Shown: positions 1 to 6,622 of the stretch, piece by piece
How positions within the stretch are numbered: the stretch's first letter is position 1
How the letters are laid out: the number at the start of each line of letters is the position of its first letter
Assembly (NCBI GenBank): GCA_020025475.1
Contig: JAHHSA010000023.1
Coordinates: 1-23,571 of the forward strand
Length of the DNA stretch: 23,571 bases
DNA from: Oscillibacter sp.
GTDB lineage: Bacteria > Bacillota > Clostridia > Oscillospirales > Oscillospiraceae
Reading direction: 5' to 3'
Notes under the pieces: model-generated
Told to the model about the DNA's origin: nothing
Databases searched by the model: none
The model's input: the letters and a program-made list of their open reading frames with translations, nothing else
Program-made: the position numbers and the translations under genes

Positions 1-46
1 TAAAATGATAGTTACCACACAATCATCATGCAAAGGAGAGACCCTA

Positions 47-202
47 ATGGCTCACAAAAAGAATAACACAAATCTCACAGAATTGATACTGCAATGTGTC
101 ACCCAGCCAGACCCTATGCTAAGCGTGCTGGAATGGGCTCTGCTGCGAACACTCCGATGGGCTCTCATTATAATACCTGCAATTTTACGAGTGTCCTTTT
201 GA
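47..202 (+). pseudogene. IS256-like transposase, N-terminal remnant
   Basis: A well-formed SD (AAAGGAGAG) lies 6 bases before this ATG. The first roughly 30 codons (MAHKKNNTNLTELIL, then QPDPMLSVLEW) look like the start of IS256-family transposases that I recall from gut Firmicutes. After the LEW the reading continues for only about 20 unrelated residues and stops, whereas a full transposase is about 400 residues. No DDE catalytic region follows; a tRNA cluster does. A second diverged copy of the same leader and start region lies near 15000. I read this as a truncated insertion sequence that cannot encode an enzyme. The family name comes from memory of the N-terminus and could be wrong; the truncation itself is plain. 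Confidence 0.55.
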
Positions 203-210
203 AAAACTTG

Positions 211-239
211 TTGACAAACAGGAACCTCCATGTTATGAT
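211..239 (+). promoter_or_regulatory. Sigma-A promoter of the tRNA-Ser pair
   Basis: A perfect -35 TTGACA (211-216), a 17-base spacer and a -10 TATGAT (234-239). Transcription should start near 246, about 32 bases before the first tRNA. This fits a two-tRNA transcript ending at the terminator at 475-501. Confidence 0.8.
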
Positions 240-277
240 ATCAAAAGTGTTTGAGAGGCGGCATCCGTTCTTCCGAT

Positions 278-365
278 GGAGAGATGTCCGAGTGGTTGAA
301 GGAACCGGTCTTGAAAACCGGCGATGCGCAAGCATCCGTGGGTTCGAATCCCACTCTCTCCGCCA
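278..365 (+). tRNA. tRNA-Ser(TGA)
   Basis: The cloverleaf is complete. The acceptor GGAGAGA (278-284) pairs with TCTCTCC (355-361), followed by discriminator G and an encoded CCA (363-365). The anticodon stem CCGGT/ACCGG encloses loop CTTGAAA with anticodon TGA, which reads UCA/UCG serine codons. The T arm contains GGTTCGAATCC, and the variable arm is long, as in class II serine tRNAs. It is the first member of a two-tRNA unit and is separated from the second by 14 bases. Confidence 0.95.
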
Positions 366-379
366 TTTTTATTATGTAT

Positions 380-472
380 GCAGAAGTACCCAAGAGGCCG
401 AAGGGGCTCCCCTGCTAAGGGAGTAGGCTGGATAAAACCGGCGCGAGGGTTCAAATCCCTCCTTCTGCGCCA
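380..472 (+). tRNA. tRNA-Ser(GCT)
   Basis: The acceptor GCAGAAG (380-386) pairs with CTTCTGC (462-468), with discriminator G and an encoded CCA (470-472). The anticodon loop in CCCCTGCTAAGGG carries GCT, which reads AGC/AGU serine codons. A long variable arm and a GGTTCAAATCC T loop are present. It is cotranscribed with the tRNA-Ser(TGA) just upstream. Confidence 0.95.
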
Positions 473-474
473 AG

Positions 475-501
475 GAGACGATCTTCGGATCGTCTCTTTT
501 T
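475..501 (+). terminator. Intrinsic terminator of the tRNA-Ser unit
   Basis: An 8-bp perfect stem GAGACGAT/ATCGTCTC with a CTTCGG loop, followed by five T residues. It starts two bases after the CCA of tRNA-Ser(GCT). Confidence 0.9.
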
Positions 502-591
502 GTTGTCTAACAGCGTTTTCCGCTTTTTTGAAATTGTTCGTAACGCCGCTTTTGCAATTGTACAATTTGATCCGTCAGGGGGACACTCTGT

Positions 592-677
592 GCGGCAGGC
601 CCCAAATGGGGCCTGCCGCTGCTTTATGACAGGGTGATTGTTAAGCGCTAATGGTCATAAAGCAGCCCTGTCAGGGC
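592..677. repeat. Chain of three overlapping inverted repeats
   Basis: Three inverted repeats abut or overlap. One is a 12-bp stem at 592-603/608-619 (GCGGCAGGCCCC with its complement, loop AAAT). The second is a 13-bp stem at 618-630/654-666 (GCTGCTTTATGAC with its complement, 23-base loop). The third is a short GCCCT/AGGGC hairpin at 665-677. Because arms share bases, not all can form at once. The segment lies between the tRNA terminator and the convergent end of the thioredoxin gene, so at least one hairpin probably ends minus-strand transcription, but no long T run follows. Confidence 0.6.
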
Positions 678-768
678 AAAGCCCACTGCAAAGATCAGGG
701 ACCGTAGCCGTCGTTTACAATGTTTCTAAAACCTTCCGACCAGGTTTGCGGATCTGGTGCACGGCGGA

Positions 769-1074
769 TTACAGCAGGCTCAGAATGGCCTCCTTGGTGC
801 GGACACCGGCGGAGGTGTGGGTCACCTTGCCGTTCTTCACCACCATCAGGGTCGGGACGCTCATGATGCCGAATCGGGAAGCCAGACCCATGGCCTGGTC
901 CACATCTACTTTGCACACCTTCACGTCGGAGCGTTCTGCGGCAATTTCCTCGATCATGGGGCTGAGCATCTTGCAGGGGCCGCACCAGGTTGCAAAAAAA
1001 TCCACCAGAACAGGCTTGGAGCTATTCAGAACTTCCTCCTGAAAAGTCTCATCGGTAATATGCATAACAGACAT
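769..1074 (-). CDS. trxA: Thioredoxin
   Basis: This is a 101-residue cytosolic thioredoxin, the usual length of the family. The redox-active WCGPC lies at about residues 30-34 inside VDFFATWCGPCKM, and the cis-proline loop is SVPTLMVV at about residue 73. It reduces protein disulfides using electrons from thioredoxin reductase, for which no gene is seen here. The start was chosen because AAGGAGG (plus-strand 1083-1089) is 8 bases upstream; a second in-frame ATG three codons later is too far away. The gene stands alone, divergent from the amidohydrolase at 1229 with a 154-base gap, and it ends facing the tRNA unit. No partner gene hints at a dedicated substrate. Confidence 0.93.
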   Translation of the reverse strand: MSVMHITDETFQEEVLNSSKPVLVDFFATWCGPCKMLSPMIEEIAAERSDVKVCKVDVDQAMGLASRFGIMSVPTLMVVKNGKVTHTSAGVRTKEAILSLL

Positions 1075-1228
1075 TGCATGATCCTCCTTGTTGTTTTTCG
1101 TTTTGTTGGGCGTATCCTATCATCAGTATGGGAAAAGTTCTGTGACTTTATCACAAGAGGAAAAGGTTGACCTATTATTGAAATAGGAAGAAAAGGGTGA
1201 TAGACTGGATACAACAAGGGGGCGTTTC

Positions 1229-2812
1229 ATGTTTGACTATTTGATTCAAGGCTCCAAAATCGCTGATGGTACCGGAAATCCGGCGTATACAGCGGATTTA
1301 GGAATTGAGGGCGGCAAAATTGCAGCTGTGGGAGATCTCCGCGGCGCGGAGGCACACACAATTCTGGACGCGAAAGGAAGATGGCTGACACCAGGTTTTC
1401 TGGATATTCACCGCCACGGCGACGCGGCGGTGTTCCGGCCCGGCTATGGTCAGGCAGAGCTGCGGCAGGGACTGACCTCGGTCATCAACGGAAATTGCGG
1501 CCTGTCCATCTCCCCCATCACAGGGCCCTACGCAAAGGCAGTGGAGGACTATTTGGTCCCCATCACGGGCCCGGCACCGGATGGGCGCCGGTTTTCCACT
1601 CTGGCCGAGTACCAGCATCAGGCGGCTGGGGCCAACGCACCGATGTACCATGGGATGCTGGTGGGCATGGGGACTCTGCGGGCCTGCGTATCCGGCTTTG
1701 AGCCGGGGGATTTGACCACCCAGCAGGTGCGGCAGCTCCATGGCTTGCTGGAAACCGCTCTGATGGATGGCGCTCTGGGCGTTTCTCTGGGACTGGGCTA
1801 TGCGCCGGAGTGCTTCTACTCCACCCAGGGCCTGATTCGAGCTTTGGAACCGCTGCGGGATGGGAGAGTGCCGGTAACGGTCCATATGCGACAAGAGGGA
1901 GACGGCGTGGAGGAAGCCCTGGAAGAGATGCTGACGGTGGCCCGTACTCTGCATCTGAAGCTGGAGATCAGTCACCTGAAATCCATCGGTACCCGAAACT
2001 GGCGGCATTCCACACCCAATATGCTGGAAAAGCTGCGCCGCGCCCGAGAGGAGGGCGTGGACGTACGCTGTGACGTCTATCCTTACACCGGTGGCTCTAC
2101 ACAGCTGATCCACGTACTGCCCCCCGAGATCCAGGAGGGAGGCACAAAGGCCATGACTGCGGCTCTGCGGCGGCCGGAGGTGCGGAAACACCTGCGGGAA
2201 CGGATGGAGAGCGGCAGCGATTTTGAAAATATAGTGCATCTGGTGGGCTTCCAAAATGTGCTGGCCACCGGTTTGAAGCGGTATCCGGAACTGGAGGGCC
2301 AGTCGATTCAAAACATTGCGGAGCACTGGGGAAAGGACCCCTATGACGCCCTGTTTGATTTGCTGGCGGACGAGAACTGCATGGTCTCTATGATCGATTT
2401 TATCACGGCGGAGGAGGATATCGAGGATATCCTGCGCCAGGACTTCTCGGGCGTGATCTCTGATGCCACCTACCCAGTGGAGGGGCTGTGCCACCCCCGG
2501 GTGTATGGAACGTTTCCCCGCCTGCTGGAACGGTACGTGCGGGAGAAAAAACTACTGTTGGTGGAGCATGCGGTCCGCAAGATCACCGGAGCCCCCGCCG
2601 AGCTGTTCGGCCTTGCAAACAAGGGGCGGATCCGGGTAGGCGCTGATGCTGATCTCTGTCTGTTCGATTTGGAGAACATCCACGAGACTGGCACCTGGCA
2701 GGCTCCGGCCCAGTTCGCCCAAGGAATGGACTGGGTATTTGTGGGCGGCCAGGCTGCCATTGCTGATGGCGTCTATCACCCTGAAGTCCGGGGCGGCCTT
2801 CTGACCAGATAA
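1229..2812 (+). CDS. N-acyl-D-amino-acid deacylase (amidohydrolase)
   Basis: This 527-residue protein belongs to the D-aminoacylase branch of the amidohydrolase superfamily, which cleaves N-acyl-D-amino acids to the free D-amino acid. The metal-binding H61-x-H63 sits in GFLDIHRHGD, C90 is in the family's GNCG motif, H219 is in TVHMRQEGD, H249 is in ISHLKS and D412 is in SDATYP. An HPR-YGTFPR block at 422-430 is also typical. All of these correspond by motif to the zinc ligands and catalytic Asp of characterised D-aminoacylases. The C-terminal beta-sandwich segment (GRIRVGADADLCLFD) is present. An SD of AAGGGGG lies 7 bases before the ATG. There is no signal peptide, so it is cytosolic. Substrate specificity (D-Glu, D-Asp or neutral) and a role in recycling D-amino acids from peptidoglycan or diet are inference. 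It is a single-gene unit. Confidence 0.85.
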   Translation: MFDYLIQGSKIADGTGNPAYTADLGIEGGKIAAVGDLRGAEAHTILDAKGRWLTPGFLDIHRHGDAAVFRPGYGQAELRQGLTSVINGNCGLSISPITGPYAKAVEDYLVPITGPAPDGRRFSTLAEYQHQAAGANAPMYHGMLVGMGTLRACVSGFEPGDLTTQQVRQLHGLLETALMDGALGVSLGLGYAPECFYSTQGLIRALEPLRDGRVPVTVHMRQEGDGVEEALEEMLTVARTLHLKLEISHLKSIGTRNWRHSTPNMLEKLRRAREEGVDVRCDVYPYTGGSTQLIHVLPPEIQEGGTKAMTAALRRPEVRKHLRERMESGSDFENIVHLVGFQNVLATGLKRYPELEGQSIQNIAEHWGKDPYDALFDLLADENCMVSMIDFITAEEDIEDILRQDFSGVISDATYPVEGLCHPRVYGTFPRLLERYVREKKLLLVEHAVRKITGAPAELFGLANKGRIRVGADADLCLFDLENIHETGTWQAPAQFAQGMDWVFVGGQAAIADGVYHPEVRGGLLTR

Positions 2813-2854
2813 AGCGGTTTCACCTGCGGCGCAGCAGGAGCCATCAAGAAAGAA

Positions 2855-2890
2855 GAACCCCAGTTTTCGTTAGGCGAAAAACTGGGGTTC
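2855..2890. terminator. Terminator hairpin between convergent genes
   Basis: A strong stem opens with GAACCCCAGTTTT and closes with AAAACTGGGGTTC around a short loop. On the minus strand it is followed by a pyrimidine run (TTCTTTCTT), so it best terminates the SLH/GH18 gene at 2951. It may also stop the amidohydrolase gene, which ends 42 bases away on the plus strand. Confidence 0.7.
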
Positions 2891-2903
2891 GGTGACAAAC
2901 TGA

Positions 2904-2936
2904 CCAGAGAGCGTATCCAAACGAGACGCTCTCTGG
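2904..2936. terminator. Second hairpin downstream of the SLH/GH18 gene
   Basis: A perfect 11-bp stem, CCAGAGAGCGT paired with ACGCTCTCTGG, with an 11-base loop. It lies 14 bases beyond the stop of the minus-strand gene and 14 bases from the previous hairpin. There is no clear T run, so it may protect the transcript end rather than terminate. Confidence 0.45.
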
Positions 2937-2950
2937 TGCATGTGGGAAGA

Positions 2951-4591
2951 TTAGAAGAGGGGCATCCAATCTCCGGGAAGCTCTCCCAGACGCCAGAGAG
3001 ACACTCCGGTGACACCCAGCAGCTTGGCAGCCTTCATAGAAGCGGCTACGCTGTCTCCGTTCTGATACCAGAGGAAGTAAGAGCTGCCGTCATCGCCGGT
3101 GTAGACGGCGTAGGACTGCTGGAACTTGTCCGACCAGCCCGGCACGGTATTCAGCTGTTCCAACCGCTGTGTCACAGTCTCCAGAGAGGGATGGAAGGGC
3201 TGAGGAGAGAGGAGCTTTCCACTGCTGTCAATCTGCCATGCGGTATTTTTGCTGCTGTAGCCCAGCAGCACCTTGGCGGGGTCGATCTGCGCGGTGATGG
3301 TCTTTAGAGACCAGTATACCTGGTCGATGGGTGCAGTGGCAGCAGTACGGTGGAAGGTCGTGCCCACAAACTGGCTCATGTCCCGCGCATCGTAATCATA
3401 GGCCATCAGAATGACCTTGTCGGCCAGGGCGCCGATGGCGGCATAGTCGTAACCATCATAGTAGCTTCCGGTGGTCAGCACCGGTGCCACACAGACATAG
3501 AGGGATTTGTGCAGACCGTGCACCCGCTGGCTAAGCTCTTGCAGGAAGGCAGTGAAATCGGCCTGGTGGGTCTTGCGGAGCCCCTCAAAGTCGATGGTCA
3601 CGCCGTCATAGGGATTCCGGCCAAGAACCTTGTAAGAGACGGTCAATTCGTTGATGATCTGCTCCACAGCCTGGCGACGGCCATCCGGAGAGGCCAGCAG
3701 TCCTGCCAGCTGACCGGTGGTATCCATGTAGACATTGAGGTGCAGGGGAATGTGAGCATCTGCCAGGGTGTCTGCCACCGTCTCATAGCCCGATGGGACT
3801 GCAAACTCGTTGTTGTTGGCAGAGGTGGTAGCCAGTAGCGCTGTGCTGCCGTCCCAGGTCATACGACTCCAACCAGCACTGACTGCATCCATGTTCCGGG
3901 CCAGGTCCAGCTGAGAGCGGGAGGAGATGGCGTAGAAGCCGTGGGTGAAGTCGGTGGTCTGTTCCAGCTTCTTGTGGATTCGCAGCAGCATGGCGGCAGC
4001 CTGGCCCCGGGTGGCTGTGGAGTTCGGGGAAAAAGTGGTGGGAGAAGTGCCGTTTGTCATGCCGATGTCACAGGCAACGGAGACATAGCCGCGGCCGGCA
4101 GTCACATCCCGGAAAGGGAGAGCCGCGTTCTGCTCCGAGAGCTCTGCTGCGCTCTTCAGCCCCAGAAATCGGACCAGAATCTCTGCCATTTCCAGACGTG
4201 TAATGGGGTCATTTGGGCGGAATGCTGTGTTGGAATCTACCAGATCAAACCGCACGGCATGATTCAACGCGGAGAAAAATTCCGGACTGCGGGCATAGAG
4301 AGTCTGAGAATCGACGCCCATCTCGGGGGTGAGAAGACTCTGTTCTTCCGTGGTGCTCTGTATCCGGCTGTCCATCCGGGAGAGAACCGTGACGAACTGA
4401 ATGCGGGTCATGGAGTCTGTGTAGCCAAAGGTCGTGGCGTTGTAACCTTTCATCAGTCCGGCGTCCACCGCCTGTGCCACTTCTTTTCCCAGTGGCCGGT
4501 CCATGGGAATGTCTCTGTAATATGCGGCGGCGGGAACGGCCAGAGAGAATCCCAGTGCCAGTGTCAACAGAAGTGAAACCATTTTTTTCAT
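2951..4591 (-). CDS. Secreted SLH-domain GH18 glycoside hydrolase
   Basis: This 546-residue protein starts with a signal peptide (MKK, hydrophobic core, AAA cleavage near residue 23). SLH-type repeats follow at about 24-75, 100-145 and 160-207, with features such as ITRLEMAEILVRFLG and ATRGQAAAMLLRI. These modules usually bind secondary cell-wall polymers. Residues 215-546 form a GH18 barrel like the YaaH/SafA-associated spore hydrolases. The catalytic DGVTIDFE is at 329-336 with acid E336, and there are later MAYDYD and WRLGEL segments. It therefore probably cuts N-acetylglucosaminyl bonds in peptidoglycan or chitin-like glycans at the cell or spore surface. AGGAGG sits 8 bases before the ATG. 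The gene is monocistronic, ending at a double hairpin. The exact substrate and any link to sporulation are inference. Confidence 0.85.
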   Translation of the reverse strand: MKKMVSLLLTLALGFSLAVPAAAYYRDIPMDRPLGKEVAQAVDAGLMKGYNATTFGYTDSMTRIQFVTVLSRMDSRIQSTTEEQSLLTPEMGVDSQTLYARSPEFFSALNHAVRFDLVDSNTAFRPNDPITRLEMAEILVRFLGLKSAAELSEQNAALPFRDVTAGRGYVSVACDIGMTNGTSPTTFSPNSTATRGQAAAMLLRIHKKLEQTTDFTHGFYAISSRSQLDLARNMDAVSAGWSRMTWDGSTALLATTSANNNEFAVPSGYETVADTLADAHIPLHLNVYMDTTGQLAGLLASPDGRRQAVEQIINELTVSYKVLGRNPYDGVTIDFEGLRKTHQADFTAFLQELSQRVHGLHKSLYVCVAPVLTTGSYYDGYDYAAIGALADKVILMAYDYDARDMSQFVGTTFHRTAATAPIDQVYWSLKTITAQIDPAKVLLGYSSKNTAWQIDSSGKLLSPQPFHPSLETVTQRLEQLNTVPGWSDKFQQSYAVYTGDDGSSYFLWYQNGDSVAASMKAAKLLGVTGVSLWRLGELPGDWMPLF

Positions 4592-4836
4592 GCAAATCGC
4601 CTCCTATAAGTCATTCTCTTGTTAAAATCGGATTTTCTCTATCATAGCGCAGCTAATCAAAAAGTCATGAATAAACTATGAATAAGCCCTGAGAAAGAAT
4701 ACTAGCAGGTTCTGTACAGGCCTCATGATCGTAGCAGATACGAAATGAAGATCATGCTCAAGAGGCAGCGAATGGATCAAAATGATACGCGCTGGCAGGA
4801 GAGGGCTGGGTCGCCTGGTGGCGCTGTCTGAAGGCT

Positions 4837-4865
4837 GTCCCCGGATGAAATTTTCATCCGGGGAC
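4837..4865 (-). terminator. Hairpin ending the hydrogenase operon
   Basis: A 12-bp GC-rich stem GTCCCCGGATGA/TCATCCGGGGAC closes over an AATTT centre. It lies 14 bases past the stop of the hydrogenase gene. There is no T run on the exit side, so termination strength is uncertain. The remainder of 4592-4836 shows no gene. Confidence 0.6.
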
Positions 4866-4879
4866 GTTTGCAAAACTGG

Positions 4880-6622
4880 TTATTTTTGACGGGAGGGCAC
4901 ATCCCAGGCACTGTGGTCTGTGTGAAGCAGATGATGGGGGCGCTCACTGAGGGGAGCGCCCAGATACTCCTTGTAGAGGGCCTGGATGTCCGTATTCTCG
5001 TGAGAGAAACGAACCTTGGAGGCGGCGTCCAGAGCCCAGAGATGGTTTCCACGGGCTTCGGCCATCTCCTGACCCTCGTGAATCGGCTGACCACCGCCGC
5101 CGGCACAGCCCCCAGGACAGGCCATGACCTCCACAAAGTCATATTCTGCTTCGCCGCGCTGCATGATTTCCAGCAACTGGCGGGTATTGCTCAGACCGCT
5201 GACCACGGCTACACGGACGGTGCCAGCGCCGGGGACGGCGAAGGAGCCCTCACGCCAGGGCTTACCTCTGCGGATTTCGGAAAACGCGTCCGGGTTGGGA
5301 TTCTCGCCAGTGACCAGATGGTAGGCGCTGCGCAGTGCCGCGTCCATGACGCCGCCGCTGGTACCGAAGATGACGGCGGCACCGGTTCCGGAGCCCAGAG
5401 GACTGTCGAAGTTCTCCTCCGGCAGCTCATTTGGCAGGATGCATTCGCTGGAGAGAATACGGATCAGTTCCCGGGTGGTCAGAACCACGTCCACATCCGG
5501 ATCACCACAGGCGTCCTTCATAGTGGGCAGAGCGCACTCGGCCTTTTTGGAGATACAGGGCATGACGGACACCACAAAAATCTTGTGGGGGTCTACCCCA
5601 ATCTTCTCGGCAAAGTAGCTCTTGGCCACCGCACCGAACATCTGCTGGGGGGATTTTGCGGTGGAGAGGTTGGGCGTCAGTTCGGGGAACTCGGATTTCA
5701 GGAACCGGACCCAGCCGGGACAGCAGGAGGTGAACATGGGCCAGCGGTATTCCTCCCGATGCGTAAAGCGCTCCAGGAACTCACTGCTCTCCTCCATGAT
5801 GGTGAGGTCGGCGGCGAAGTTGGTATCAAAGATGTAGTCAAAGCCTACACGGCGAATGGCTGCTACCATCCGGCCAGTGGTGGCCAGAGCCGGGTCGATG
5901 CCCAACTGCTCTGCCCAGGCGGAGCGGACGGCGGGGGCTACCTGAACCACAGTGACCACGTCGGGATCTGCCAGGGCATGAAACACGGCCTGTGTGTCAT
6001 CCCGGGCGGTGAGGGCGCCGGTGGGACAATGAGTGACACACTGACCGCAGAAGGTACAGTTGGTGGTGCCAATCCGACCGTCACCGGTAACGGTCCCCAC
6101 GGTTGCGCGGGAGCCGGTGCCCAGCACATCCCAGATGTGCATATCCTGGACCTTGTCGCAGATCTGCACGCAGCGCATACATTTGATGCACTTGCCAGCC
6201 TCGCGAATCAGAGGAGAGGACAGATCCACGATGGACTTTTCCGGCTTTACGGTGTAGGGCTGGTAGTGGATGTTGAGATCGTGGGCCAGCTTTTGCAGCT
6301 GACAATTGCCGCTGCGGATGCAGGTGGTGCAACTGGAATCGTGCTGGCTGAGAATCAGGCGGAGATTGGTTCGGCGGGCTGTGCGGACACGGGGGCTGTT
6401 GGTGGTGATATGCATACCCTCCAACAGCTCGGTGTTGCAGGCAGGGACCAGACGGTCAATGCCATCCACCTCCACCACGCACATGCGGCAGGCGGCAATC
6501 TCATTGATGTCCTTCAAATAGCACAAGTGGGGAATGGGGAATCCGGCAGCTTGTGCCGCCTCCAGAATGGTGCTGCCCTCTTTTATGGAGATGGGGCTGC
6601 CATTGATCACTGCGTTTACCAT
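4880..6622 (-). CDS. [FeFe] hydrogenase, HydA/HndD type (group A)
   Basis: This 580-residue cytosolic enzyme interconverts protons and H2. From the N-terminus it has a plant-type [2Fe-2S] domain (C34, C45, C48, C62), a His-Cys3 [4Fe-4S] site (H94, C98, C101, C107) and two ferredoxin-like [4Fe-4S] clusters (C145/148/151/155 and C189/192/195/199). The H-cluster domain follows, with L1 TSCCPGW (298-304), L2 MPCISKKAE (354-362) and L3 EVMACPGGCAGGGGQP (498-513). All H-cluster ligands are intact, including the proton-relay Cys of L1. A short C-terminal small-subunit-like region follows. The start overlaps the upstream gene by 7 bases (ATGGTAA), with TGAGG 4 bases before it, so translation is probably coupled. 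The upstream flavoprotein is the likely electron partner in an NAD(P)H/ferredoxin-linked, possibly electron-bifurcating, complex. That partnership is inference from gene order. Confidence 0.93.
   Translation of the reverse strand: MVNAVINGSPISIKEGSTILEAAQAAGFPIPHLCYLKDINEIAACRMCVVEVDGIDRLVPACNTELLEGMHITTNSPRVRTARRTNLRLILSQHDSSCTTCIRSGNCQLQKLAHDLNIHYQPYTVKPEKSIVDLSSPLIREAGKCIKCMRCVQICDKVQDMHIWDVLGTGSRATVGTVTGDGRIGTTNCTFCGQCVTHCPTGALTARDDTQAVFHALADPDVVTVVQVAPAVRSAWAEQLGIDPALATTGRMVAAIRRVGFDYIFDTNFAADLTIMEESSEFLERFTHREEYRWPMFTSCCPGWVRFLKSEFPELTPNLSTAKSPQQMFGAVAKSYFAEKIGVDPHKIFVVSVMPCISKKAECALPTMKDACGDPDVDVVLTTRELIRILSSECILPNELPEENFDSPLGSGTGAAVIFGTSGGVMDAALRSAYHLVTGENPNPDAFSEIRRGKPWREGSFAVPGAGTVRVAVVSGLSNTRQLLEIMQRGEAEYDFVEVMACPGGCAGGGGQPIHEGQEMAEARGNHLWALDAASKVRFSHENTDIQALYKEYLGAPLSERPHHLLHTDHSAWDVPSRQK

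Noticed and set aside
94..629. Overlapping frames on both strands across the tRNA-Ser pair
   Set aside because: They translate the tRNAs or their complements (for example ESGIRTHGCL) and are not proteins.
1141..1155. TGTGACTTTATCACA as a Crp, Fnr or Rex operator
   Set aside because: The 5-base centre differs from the usual spacing of those sites, and the flanks do not match Rex. A chance dyad is as likely.
1298..2494. A 398-codon minus-strand open frame
   Set aside because: Antisense to the amidohydrolase, with no motif and no SD.
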